A stretch of DNA of 64,000 nucleotides from Bradyrhizobium sp. Ec3.3 (GTDB taxonomy: Bacteria; Pseudomonadota; Alphaproteobacteria; Rhizobiales; Xanthobacteraceae). Where the stretch lies: positions 1 to 64,000 of the forward strand of contig NZ_AXAS01000009.1 in assembly GCF_000472925.1 (NCBI RefSeq). Direction: 5' to 3'. The notes under the pieces are model-generated. The model was not told the origin of the DNA, ran no database searches, and saw only the letters and a list, made by a program, of their open reading frames with translations. Made by a program: the position numbers and the translations under genes. Shown here piece by piece: positions 8,169 through 15,907 of this stretch. The stretch's first letter is position 1. Each line of letters opens with the position of its first letter.

Positions 8169-9584
8169 TTAGAACCCCTGCCGGGCAGCTATCCTTCCGT
8201 TTCGCACCGCAGCCTTGAGCGCCGCATAATCACGTTCGGCCTGATCTGCGTACGCCAACGCGAATTTTCCCATGGCCGCATCGAACGCCTCGTTCGAACC
8301 ACCGAGGTATCCGCTGATGGTTGCGGAAATCTCGCTCGCCTTTGCGTGGGCGCGAGCGAGTACCCAGCCGCAAGCTTGCGCGTAGACATCCAGCATTTCG
8401 ACATCAAATGTTTCCACCAGGGGCTTGATTTTGGCGTCGTGCAACTGCCGCACATAAAACTGCCGGCCGTTGGGAGCGGTCGTCCACCCGAGAAAAATGT
8501 CTGACACGGGCTGCATCAAGCGCTGCCCCATCACGACGCGCTGTCCGTGATGGGAGTATCCGCTTCGTCCGGCGTAAGGTTCGAGCACCGATTGCGCCGC
8601 TTCCTTGAATTGCAGAAACAAGGGATCGTTGCCCTCTGACATCATCAAAGCGATCCAGCACCTCCGGCCGACGCTGCCGACACCGACCACTTTGATGGCA
8701 ACGTCGACGAGACGGTATCGATCAAGAAGCGTGCGTCGGTCGGCGGCCAGCGATTCTCGGTAGGTTTGAAAAAGCTCCTTGAGTGTCGACGCCGCATCGA
8801 GACTGGCGGTGCTGTCGGGATGAAAGATGAGCGGCGGCTGATCGGTAATGCGGATCTGTCCGCCCACCGAGCCTGCAAGCTTCGGAAACTCAAATTCCGA
8901 ACCCGTGTGAGCTGCGGCCTTGTCGATCCGCCTCCTGACCTTTTTTTGCAAGGCTTTCGGTAAGGATGCGATGAAATCCGCGGCACTGGTTTCGGCGTAC
9001 CAGATTTGGAGCGGGTCCATCTTGGAGAATTTGCGCATGTGTTCGCGGTACATGCGGGCAGAACTGATGGCGCAGTCGCGGCCCTGGGCGTCGGACAATC
9101 CGTTCGATCTCGCAGCGAGCACAATCGATGCGACCAATCGCTTGACGTCCCATTCCCAGGGCGCGGAAGAAGTTTCGTCAAAGTCGTTGATGTCGAAGAT
9201 GATGCTGCGTTCGGGCGTGGCAAACCCTCCAAAATTGAGAAGGTGACAATCGCCGCAGGCCTGCACCTTCAATCCCGTGATTGGCACTCGCGCCAGGTCC
9301 GCCGCCATGATGCCGGCAGATCCGCGATAAAACGCAAAGGGAGACTGCAGCATCCGGCCGTACCGGATGGGTATGAGCTTTTTCAACCGGCCAGCGTCCG
9401 ATTTGAGCAAAAGCTCGATCGGGTCCGCCCGTCCCTTGAGACTATTCCAGCGCCCATGCTGCTCGCGTCGGACCTTGTCACGCAACGCCTTGCCGGCCGC
9501 TATTCGCGCGTCTGGCGAGACGATATGCAGAGCAGGCAACGCAAGGGAAGATTCGGGTTCAACGATGTGCCTCGTGTGTTCCAT
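8169..9584 (-). CDS. DUF2252 family protein
   Basis: 471 residues from ATG 9584; the frame also allows a TTG at 9605. Typical DUF2252 features are present: FYRGSAGIMAADLA, then GDCHLLNFGGFATPER, then FDINDFDET and WEWDVKRLVASI. These motifs resemble the catalytic core of protein-kinase-like and aminoglycoside phosphotransferase folds (D-x-H and D-x-N patterns), so a phosphotransferase role is possible but unproven. It follows the SulP gene on the same strand with about 44 bp between them, so the two may be co-transcribed. The biochemical role is unknown. Confidence 0.88.
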   Translation of the reverse strand: MEHTRHIVEPESSLALPALHIVSPDARIAAGKALRDKVRREQHGRWNSLKGRADPIELLLKSDAGRLKKLIPIRYGRMLQSPFAFYRGSAGIMAADLARVPITGLKVQACGDCHLLNFGGFATPERSIIFDINDFDETSSAPWEWDVKRLVASIVLAARSNGLSDAQGRDCAISSARMYREHMRKFSKMDPLQIWYAETSAADFIASLPKALQKKVRRRIDKAAAHTGSEFEFPKLAGSVGGQIRITDQPPLIFHPDSTASLDAASTLKELFQTYRESLAADRRTLLDRYRLVDVAIKVVGVGSVGRRCWIALMMSEGNDPLFLQFKEAAQSVLEPYAGRSGYSHHGQRVVMGQRLMQPVSDIFLGWTTAPNGRQFYVRQLHDAKIKPLVETFDVEMLDVYAQACGWVLARAHAKASEISATISGYLGGSNEAFDAAMGKFALAYADQAERDYAALKAAVRNGRIAARQGF

Positions 9585-9627
9585 CTTAGGGTGACCGCAT
9601 GCCAATCAACGGGTTTTCCGGCGGCGC

Positions 9628-11328
9628 CTAGGCAATGCCGCCTTGCTGCTGCCAAGCTCGGACGCCATCCGTGGTCCTTTCATAGAAATTGTCTGCTCGG
9701 ACAATTGCCTCGATCCCAGCACGTTTCATATCGTCTCGAACCGCATCGCGAACACGGACAAAGGCGACGCTCATCCCCATCTTCTCCAACTCCTTGATGA
9801 GACCAAGGAGTTCATCTCCCGCACTGACGTCGATGAAGTTGACGGAAGAGCAATCCAGAAGCACACGCTTGACGTCTGGCCGTGCGGCCAGTGATGCTTT
9901 CAAGGCGGAACTCATGTGTTCAATGCTGGCGAAGAAGAGGTCGCCGCCCGTTCGCCAGATCAGCAGGCCCGGAAACGTAGCAGCCTCGGGATGGTGCCGG
10001 ACGTCGCGATAAGCCTCCGTGCCCGGAAGTTGCCCAAGCTCCGCTCCCCTTGGATGGCTCGCAAGGTAGACCAACGTCAGCAACGAAAGCACGACGCCCA
10101 GGGCGATGCCCTGGAGTACGCCCAGAGTCAGTTCGCCGAGGATGACAATCACACAATTGGCAAACGACCAGCGGCTTCGGGCGAACAATTCGCGCAGGTA
10201 GCTCGGCTTTGTCAGATGCAACATGGCTGCAATGACGATGGCCGCGAGTGCCGGCTGGGGCATGTTTCGGAAGAGGGGCGTCAGAAAGATCAGCGTGAAA
10301 AAGCAGAAGACCGCCGCGATGAGGTTGGCGACCTGGCTGCGGGCGCCTGCCGCCGTGGCCACCGAAGTCTTCGACAGGCTGCCCACAACGAGGAATCCGC
10401 CAAACAGCCCGCTCAGCATGTTTGCCGGCCCGTGCGCAATCAACTCCTGGTTCGGATCAATCTTGCCGCCGCTTTGCAGGGCTGCGGCCTTGGCCGCGCC
10501 GAGCGCTTCTGCGTAGCCGACCAGGACGATGGCGAGCGCGCCCGGCACAAGCTCGCTCAGGGTGGAAATCTCCAGAGTCGGAACCGTAAAGTGGGGCAAG
10601 CCGGATGGGAGGTGGCCCGCCACATGCACACCTGTCGCCTCTCCGCCGAGCAATCCGATCACGATCGTCGCGGTGGCCATGACCACGAGCGCCGCCGGCA
10701 CAGCGGGCGCGATGTGGCGGAGCAGGAGCATGGCGGCAAGCGACAATATGCCGGTTACGACAGGCGCGGCCGAAGCGTCCGGTAGATGCTGCAAGATATG
10801 CCAAAGCTTCGTGAAGAAATTGCCCGACGCGCCGCTGATGCCGAGCAGATGTGGCACCTGGCCGATGATGGTGACGTAGACCAGACCTTCGATGAAGCCC
10901 CGCATAACGGGCGTGGGGATGAAGCTTGCGACCCAACCCATGCGCAGAATTCCAAAAGAGAGGAAGAAGAAGCCAATCAGGACAGCCAGGGTGGAGGTCA
11001 GCGAATTGTACTCCGCAGTTCCCTGCGTAGCGATGGCGCCGACGGTCACCGCGGAGATCAGGCCGGTCGCTGTGTCGGGTCCTACCACGAGCTGTCGCGA
11101 CGTGCCGAGCAGCGCGTAGGCGAGTAACGCCGGCACGATCGTGTAGAGACCCATGATCGGCGGCACGCCGACGATGCCCGCATAGGCCATTCCCTCGGGC
11201 ACCATGACGGCCCAGAGCGCGAGGCCGGCAAGAACGTCAGGCAACAGCCAATCGCGGCGATAGCCTGGAATCCAGTCGAGGATCGGCAAAAATCTGTGAG
11301 TCACAGACGCAACGTCGGAGTTGGCCAT
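9628..11328 (-). CDS. SulP family anion transporter with STAS domain
   Basis: 566 residues. The N-terminal half has the SulP signature (LAGLALWAVMVPEGMAYAGIVGVPPIMGLYT) and about 12 hydrophobic segments. The C-terminus is a complete STAS domain (LLDCSSVNFIDVSAGDELLGLIKELEKMG), which usually controls transport through binding partners. Substrates in the family include sulfate, bicarbonate and dicarboxylates, so the substrate here is open. ATG 11328 is preferred over 11364 because GGGAGG lies seven bases before it, while the longer frame has no such site. A second SulP gene lies at 35508; the two are only distantly alike. Confidence 0.92.
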   Translation of the reverse strand: MANSDVASVTHRFLPILDWIPGYRRDWLLPDVLAGLALWAVMVPEGMAYAGIVGVPPIMGLYTIVPALLAYALLGTSRQLVVGPDTATGLISAVTVGAIATQGTAEYNSLTSTLAVLIGFFFLSFGILRMGWVASFIPTPVMRGFIEGLVYVTIIGQVPHLLGISGASGNFFTKLWHILQHLPDASAAPVVTGILSLAAMLLLRHIAPAVPAALVVMATATIVIGLLGGEATGVHVAGHLPSGLPHFTVPTLEISTLSELVPGALAIVLVGYAEALGAAKAAALQSGGKIDPNQELIAHGPANMLSGLFGGFLVVGSLSKTSVATAAGARSQVANLIAAVFCFFTLIFLTPLFRNMPQPALAAIVIAAMLHLTKPSYLRELFARSRWSFANCVIVILGELTLGVLQGIALGVVLSLLTLVYLASHPRGAELGQLPGTEAYRDVRHHPEAATFPGLLIWRTGGDLFFASIEHMSSALKASLAARPDVKRVLLDCSSVNFIDVSAGDELLGLIKELEKMGMSVAFVRVRDAVRDDMKRAGIEAIVRADNFYERTTDGVRAWQQQGGIA

Positions 11329-11475
11329 GGCCCGGCCTCCCGCGTATGAACCCGTTCGCTGCATTTAAAAGTAGATCGAATGACACAAAGCGGCTGAGAC
11401 CCGATGAACTGGGTCTGGCCACCCGCTGCTCCCCGATAGTGACTTCGAGCAATTTAGCGTCCAAATCCGAGCGTT

Positions 11476-11661
11476 TCAGTCCGCCTTCCTTAATATTTCA
11501 AAGCCATTGGCCTTGAGTTCTCGCAGGATGACCGTGGTCAAATGCGAACATTCTTCAGGCTTGATCCAGCATGGACTCCTCCAGTCGGGATCGTCTTCCT
11601 TTGGGTAGTTGACAAAAGCGGAGCGAATTGCCGCCTGAATTACCTCTGCGGAATCTGGCAT
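11476..11661 (-). CDS. Small conserved hypothetical protein
   Basis: 61 residues, charged and soluble, with an EDDPDWRSPCWIKPEE stretch and a C-terminal helix (LTTVILRELKANGFEIL). A GAGAGG site lies six bases before the ATG. I recall proteins of this shape in other Bradyrhizobium genomes but cannot name a domain. It has no recognised function and no obvious operon partner. The SulP gene on the same strand begins 147 bp downstream. Confidence 0.6.
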   Translation of the reverse strand: MPDSAEVIQAAIRSAFVNYPKEDDPDWRSPCWIKPEECSHLTTVILRELKANGFEILRKAD

Positions 11662-11731
11662 TGGAGGCCTCTCAACGGGACCGCCGCAAGCAGCGCCGAG
11701 TTATGCATCGTTGGTGTTCGAGCGAATTTAG

Positions 11732-11753
11732 AGGGCGGCTCTTGAGCCGCCCT
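11732..11753 (-). terminator. Hairpin after the small exported protein gene
   Basis: AGGGCGGCTC and GAGCCGCCCT form a perfect 10-bp stem with a two-base loop, 20 bp downstream of the minus-strand stop at 11773. There is no strong T-run after the stem, so it may be a weak or Rho-assisted terminator. Confidence 0.5.
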
Positions 11754-11772
11754 TCATCGGTGCAATGAGGAT

Positions 11773-12312
11773 CTACTGACAGACGTGCATCAGGCCGTCA
11801 TCGCCTTTGAACATGCTGCCAGGATCGCAGACGATTCCATAACGCGCCTTGTAGCCAGCCCATCCATCAACGCCATACCAAGGGCCATTCGCAGGATAAG
11901 CCCTTTGCAGGTAGAACGGACTGGTCTGGATGGCGCCGCCGCCATAATAGGCATTGGCCGCCAAAGCCCCACTGCCGACGTATGGCCGGCCGCCATAGTA
12001 ACCAGTACCACCCCAGCCCCAAGGCTGGGTGGCGGCGACGGTTGCCGTGCCAGCGGCGCTTGCAAGGCCGGCGTAGTTAACCGCCATCGGGCCTGCAATG
12101 CCGGCCGAGTCGTACTGGTACGCAGCCCGCCGGTTTTGCCGGCGTGCGACACCCGCAACGCTCACCGGAGTGAGCGGACGACCGACTCGCGCCTGGGCAC
12201 TCTCGATCGACAGCGAGACCCCGCGTTGCTCGGACCAGCCGAAGGAGAGCAATGCCGCGCATGCGAAGGTCGAGGTTGCTATCGCAACGTTTCTCAGACT
12301 CATCTGCTTCAT
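11773..12312 (-). CDS. Exported hypothetical protein, Gly/Ala/Tyr-rich
   Basis: 179 residues. The N-terminus looks like a signal peptide (MKQMSLRNVAIATSTFACAALLSFGW). The middle is rich in Gly, Ala and Tyr (WGWGGTGYYGGRPY), and the C-terminus ends with CDPGSMFKGDDGLMHVCQ, which has two cysteines that could pair. The short tail resembles that of other small exported Bradyrhizobium proteins, but no function is known. A GGAG site precedes the ATG. It is divergent from the transglutaminase gene, with a 283-bp gap in which the only marked feature is a 13-bp palindrome at 12562-12574. Confidence 0.72.
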   Translation of the reverse strand: MKQMSLRNVAIATSTFACAALLSFGWSEQRGVSLSIESAQARVGRPLTPVSVAGVARRQNRRAAYQYDSAGIAGPMAVNYAGLASAAGTATVAATQPWGWGGTGYYGGRPYVGSGALAANAYYGGGAIQTSPFYLQRAYPANGPWYGVDGWAGYKARYGIVCDPGSMFKGDDGLMHVCQ

Positions 12313-12595
12313 GGATTGACTCCACTATTTGCTGCCCGACTGACGATGCGCCGTAGGTTCCAGAACGAGCATTGCGCCAGATCAAAGGTTTTCCAGAAGA
12401 TCGCTTGCATGAGGCAACGATGCTGACGCACTGCCGTGCTTCGCCAAACGGACCGACCTCCAAGCCTGTTCGATCACGTCTGTTCAATTGGATCTTTCGG
12501 GAATAGAACGTTGCGTACATTCCGAATGTCGGTCGTGTCGGCGCTGCATTCCGGTGAGCCATTGATGTGATCAATCGATCCGGCTCGGAGGAGCA

Positions 12596-13501
12596 ATGGC
12601 TATTCTCTTCGAGATCAAGCACACCACCACCTACAGCTATGCAAACCCGGTGGCGTTCGGTACGCATCGGGCCATGTTCCTGCCGAGGCCTGCAGCACGC
12701 GGGCGCTTAATAAGCTGGTCTGCAAGGACCAATCTCTCTTCCCGTATCCGCTGGATCAGCGACGGCCTTTCCAACAATCTAACGGAGATCGAGCTCGACG
12801 AACCCGGCAAGGAATTGACCTTTACGTTCGAGTTTCAAGGCGTCCATTTTGGAGCCAAGGGCGTTGAGCAATTTGCACTGGAACGAAGGGCCGAGCTCGT
12901 ACCGGTACAATACACGCAGGACGAATGGACCGATCTTGCCGGCTTCATGCGCCCGCATACTGGCGATCCCGACCTGGCCGTTGCAACCTGGGCCAGGAGC
13001 TTCGTCGCCGATGGCAGGGGGCAAACGATCGATGTCCTGCAACGGATGCTCGACGCTTTCCGCGATACCTTCACCTACGAAGCGCGGGAAACGGAGGGTA
13101 CCTTGGCTCCGGGTGAAACTCTGCGTTCGAAATCAGGAACCTGCCGAGACTATGCCTGGCTCATGATCGAGGCCTTGCGCCGGCTCGGCTTCGCCGCTCG
13201 CTTCGTCAGCGGTTACATCTATGACGCCGCGCTCGATGGAGGCGGCGCAGGGATGACTGGGTCGGGCGCCACCCATGCCTGGGTGCAGGTGTTCCTCCCC
13301 GGTGCCGGCTGGATGAATTACGACCCGACCAATCATATCAACGCCGGCTTCGATCTCATCCAGGTGGCGGTTGCCCGACATCCGGGCCAGGCCGTGCCGC
13401 TGGCGGGGGCGTGGTTCGGCAACGCGGGGGACTATCTCGGCATGTCAGTCCATGTCGCGGTCCACAAACTTGGCGATGTCACCGATCAATCCGAGGGATA
13501 G
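12596..13501 (+). CDS. Transglutaminase-like family protein
   Basis: 301 residues. The N-terminal region is the usual bacterial transglutaminase N-domain (FEIKHTTTYSYANPV). The catalytic triad is complete: Cys183 in SGTCRDYAWL, His227 in ATHAWV, and Asp243 in NYDPTN. Members act as cysteine proteases or amide-bond enzymes, often with a circularly permuted ATP-grasp/DUF403 partner, which is absent here. Strong start: GGAGGAG just before the ATG. There is no signal peptide, so it is probably cytoplasmic. Confidence 0.9.
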   Translation: MAILFEIKHTTTYSYANPVAFGTHRAMFLPRPAARGRLISWSARTNLSSRIRWISDGLSNNLTEIELDEPGKELTFTFEFQGVHFGAKGVEQFALERRAELVPVQYTQDEWTDLAGFMRPHTGDPDLAVATWARSFVADGRGQTIDVLQRMLDAFRDTFTYEARETEGTLAPGETLRSKSGTCRDYAWLMIEALRRLGFAARFVSGYIYDAALDGGGAGMTGSGATHAWVQVFLPGAGWMNYDPTNHINAGFDLIQVAVARHPGQAVPLAGAWFGNAGDYLGMSVHVAVHKLGDVTDQSEG

Positions 13502-13687
13502 AAGGCAACGCGCAAGCGCGTCATTGATCGCTCACCGTTCCAATCGGAACCGTCCCCCCAACATAGGTGGCGCTGCCCTCCACTATGCGAACGAATGCTG
13601 TTCGAGGCCCGCTGCCGAGAACTTCGATCCTGCTGGCCTGAAGCGCTTTGCACGTCAGCAGCGTCAACAGAAGGCTCTCATCGTTGG

Positions 13688-13798
13688 GCGTTGACCGTGA
13701 TGTTGAAGAATGTATCTGTCGGCACCGAGTTGGATATCACGCAGGCAGCAGGCATCCTGGACATCGCAAGGCCGGTCGAGCCCGAGATCAATCAGTAG
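13688..13798 (+). pseudogene. Remnant of an SRPBCC/AHSA1-type protein
   Basis: The frame reads ALTVMLKNVSVGTELDITQ and ends VEPEINQ before TAG. In SRPBCC (AHSA1) proteins the last strands read roughly MTVTLKDVxxGTELxIxQEGIP, then a helix with ACYLGWQESL, then LVEPEI. Here the helix is missing and the two ends are joined, and no upstream N-terminal part can be found in any frame. I read this as a decayed C-terminus. The call rests on remembered family patterns. Confidence 0.5.
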
Positions 13799-13824
13799 TG
13801 CGACACCGGTGAAGGCGACGCGCG

Positions 13825-14010
13825 TCAAGCGTGCTGAAAGCTCACGTAGCTGACCTTGTGAAACACGAGCGGGCTGCACGCAGATTCGTCGCTGGACAGC
13901 GCCTCGCCGAGAATGATGTCGTGGTCGCCGCCAGCCGTTCGAGCCGCGCAAGTATCGAGACAGGGGCGGCTGAGAAGCGCTGAATCCGACCGGGAACCTC
14001 GCCGCACCAG
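13825..14010 (-). pseudogene. Remnant of a flavin reductase-like protein
   Basis: The minus-strand frame contains CLDTCAARTAGGDHDIILGE, then SPLVFHKVSYVSF, followed by a stop. This matches the C-terminal part of the flavin reductase-like FMN-binding domain, where a GDHxIxxGxV strand is followed by PLVYHxxxY. The N-terminal half is absent, and the upstream end runs into the start region of the monooxygenase on the other strand. A truncated, dead gene is the simplest reading. Confidence 0.5.
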
Positions 14011-14087
14011 CCTGGATTCCCGCGATAGTTGGGCTAAGGTGACGCTGCCTGCGCAGAAAAATTGCAAACGACATCCGGGAGGAAGTG

Positions 14088-15884
14088 ATGCTCGACACAA
14101 CGCTTGCCGCGCGCGTTCAGGTTTTCCTCGACAAGTTTGAAGCCGCGCTCGCGGCGGGCGATCTCGACGCCGCCGTGGGAATGTTCGCTCCGGAATGCTA
14201 CTGGCGCGACCTTGTCGCCTTCACCTGGAACATCAAGACCATGGAAGGCCGGGATCAGGTCCGCGACATGCTCGCGCATTGCCTCGCGCATGCGAAGCCG
14301 CGCAACTGGAAGATTGCCGAGGGTGAAACGCCAACCGAGGCAGGCGGCGTGACCGAGTCCTGGATCTCGTTCGAGACCGAGCTCGCGCGCGGATATGGAC
14401 TCATCCGACTGCAGAACGGCCAGATCTGGACGCTTCTAACGACGATGGCCGAACTCAAGGGCCATGAGGAAAGGGCTGGCTTCAGCCGGCCACTCGGCGC
14501 CAGGCACGGCTTCAATCCCGGCGCCAAGACCTGGAAGGAACTGCGCGACGAGGAAGTCGAGCAACTCGGCTTCAAGACCCAGCCCTACGTGCTTATCATC
14601 GGCGGCGGACAAGGCGGCATTGCGCTCGGAGCGCGGCTGCGCCAGCTCGGTGTGCCGACGATCATCGCCGAGAAAAACGCACGCGCCGGCGATTCCTGGC
14701 GCAACCGCTACAAGTCGCTCTGCCTGCACGATCCCGTCTGGTACGACCATCTGCCTTATATCGATTTCCCCAAGAACTGGCCTGTGTTCTCGCCCAAGGA
14801 CAAGATCGGCGATTGGCTGGAAATGTACACCAAGGTCATGGAGCTGAACTACTGGACGAACACCACGGCCAAACGCGCCAGCTGGGACGACACCAAGAAG
14901 GAATGGACGTTCGTCGTCGAACGCGACGGCAAGGAGATCACGCTGCGGCCCAAGCAGCTTGTGTTCGCGACCGGCATGTCAGCCAAGCCGAACATGCCGA
15001 AAATCAAAGGCATGGAAACCTTCAAGGGCGAGCAACACCATTCCTCACGCCATCCCGGCTCCGACGGCTACAAAGGCAAGAAGGTGGTGGTGATCGGCTC
15101 GAACAATTCGGCTCATGATATCTGCGCTGCGCTGTACGAGGCCGGCATCGACGTAACGATGGTGCAGCGTTCGACAACCCACATTGTGCGCTCGGACTCG
15201 CTGATGGAGACGCTCGGCGATCTCTATTCTGAACGCGCCGTCCGCGGCGGAACGACCACGGCGAAGGCCGATCTGATCTTCGCTTCACTGCCCTATCGGA
15301 TCTTGAATCAGTTTCAGAAACCGGTCTACGACAAGATCCGCCAGGACGATGCCGCCTTCTATGCCGGGCTGGAGAAGGCCGGCTTCAGGCTCGACTTCGG
15401 TGACGACGATTCCGGACTATTCATGAAGTATCTGCGCCGCGGCTCGGGCTACTACATCGACGTCGGCGCCTCGCAGCTCATCATTGACGGCAAAATCAAA
15501 CTGTTCGCTGGACAGGTCGAGGAAATCACGCCCAACGGCGTCAGGCTCGACAACGGCAAGGAATTGCCTGCGGACGTGATCGTCTATGCCACCGGCTACA
15601 CCTCGATGAATGGCTTTGTCGCCGATCTCGTGAGTCGGGAAATGGCCGACAAAGTCGGCAAGGTCTGGGGCCTCGGCTCGGATACGACAAAGGACCCCGG
15701 CCCATGGGAAGGTGAACAACGCAACATGTGGAAGCCGACGCAGCAGGAAGGCCTATGGTTCCACGGCGGCAATCTGCATCAGTCGCGACATTACTCGCAA
15801 TTCCTTTCCCTGCAGTTGAAGGCGCGCTACGAGAGCATCCCGACGCCGGTCTATGGCCTGCAGACTGTCCACCACAAGGCCTGA
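14088..15884 (+). CDS. Flavin-containing monooxygenase with N-terminal NTF2-like domain
   Basis: 598 residues. Residues 1-125 look like a SnoaL/NTF2-like fold (VQVFLDKFEAALAAGDLDAAVGMF). Residues 165-590 form an FAD/NADPH monooxygenase of YUCCA/FMO type: FAD-binding GGGQGG at 172-177, GDSWRNRYKSLCLHDP, and the NADPH loop VVVIGSNNSAHDI. ATGYTS closes the dinucleotide domain. It would oxygenate a small nucleophile, ketone or indole-type acid; the substrate is unknown. GTG (14085) and ATG (14088) are adjacent, and the GGGAGGA spacing favours the ATG. A decayed flavin reductase fragment lies directly upstream on the other strand. Confidence 0.9.
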   Translation: MLDTTLAARVQVFLDKFEAALAAGDLDAAVGMFAPECYWRDLVAFTWNIKTMEGRDQVRDMLAHCLAHAKPRNWKIAEGETPTEAGGVTESWISFETELARGYGLIRLQNGQIWTLLTTMAELKGHEERAGFSRPLGARHGFNPGAKTWKELRDEEVEQLGFKTQPYVLIIGGGQGGIALGARLRQLGVPTIIAEKNARAGDSWRNRYKSLCLHDPVWYDHLPYIDFPKNWPVFSPKDKIGDWLEMYTKVMELNYWTNTTAKRASWDDTKKEWTFVVERDGKEITLRPKQLVFATGMSAKPNMPKIKGMETFKGEQHHSSRHPGSDGYKGKKVVVIGSNNSAHDICAALYEAGIDVTMVQRSTTHIVRSDSLMETLGDLYSERAVRGGTTTAKADLIFASLPYRILNQFQKPVYDKIRQDDAAFYAGLEKAGFRLDFGDDDSGLFMKYLRRGSGYYIDVGASQLIIDGKIKLFAGQVEEITPNGVRLDNGKELPADVIVYATGYTSMNGFVADLVSREMADKVGKVWGLGSDTTKDPGPWEGEQRNMWKPTQQEGLWFHGGNLHQSRHYSQFLSLQLKARYESIPTPVYGLQTVHHKA

Positions 15885-15907
15885 GGTTGCCGAGTGCACA
15901 ATGGGCG

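Larger units (their letters stand above)
13502..14087. other. Gene-poor stretch holding decayed gene fragments
   Basis: No intact gene was recognised here. Two fragments with family-like sequence are listed separately: an SRPBCC C-terminus on the plus strand and a flavin reductase C-terminus on the minus strand. The remaining sequence around 13502-13690 has no convincing frame. Confidence 0.6.

Noticed and set aside
12562..12574. TTGATGTGATCAA as a FixK/Fnr box
   Set aside because: The spacer is three bases, not four, and it lies 22 bp before the start of the transglutaminase gene, too close for a usual activator site.
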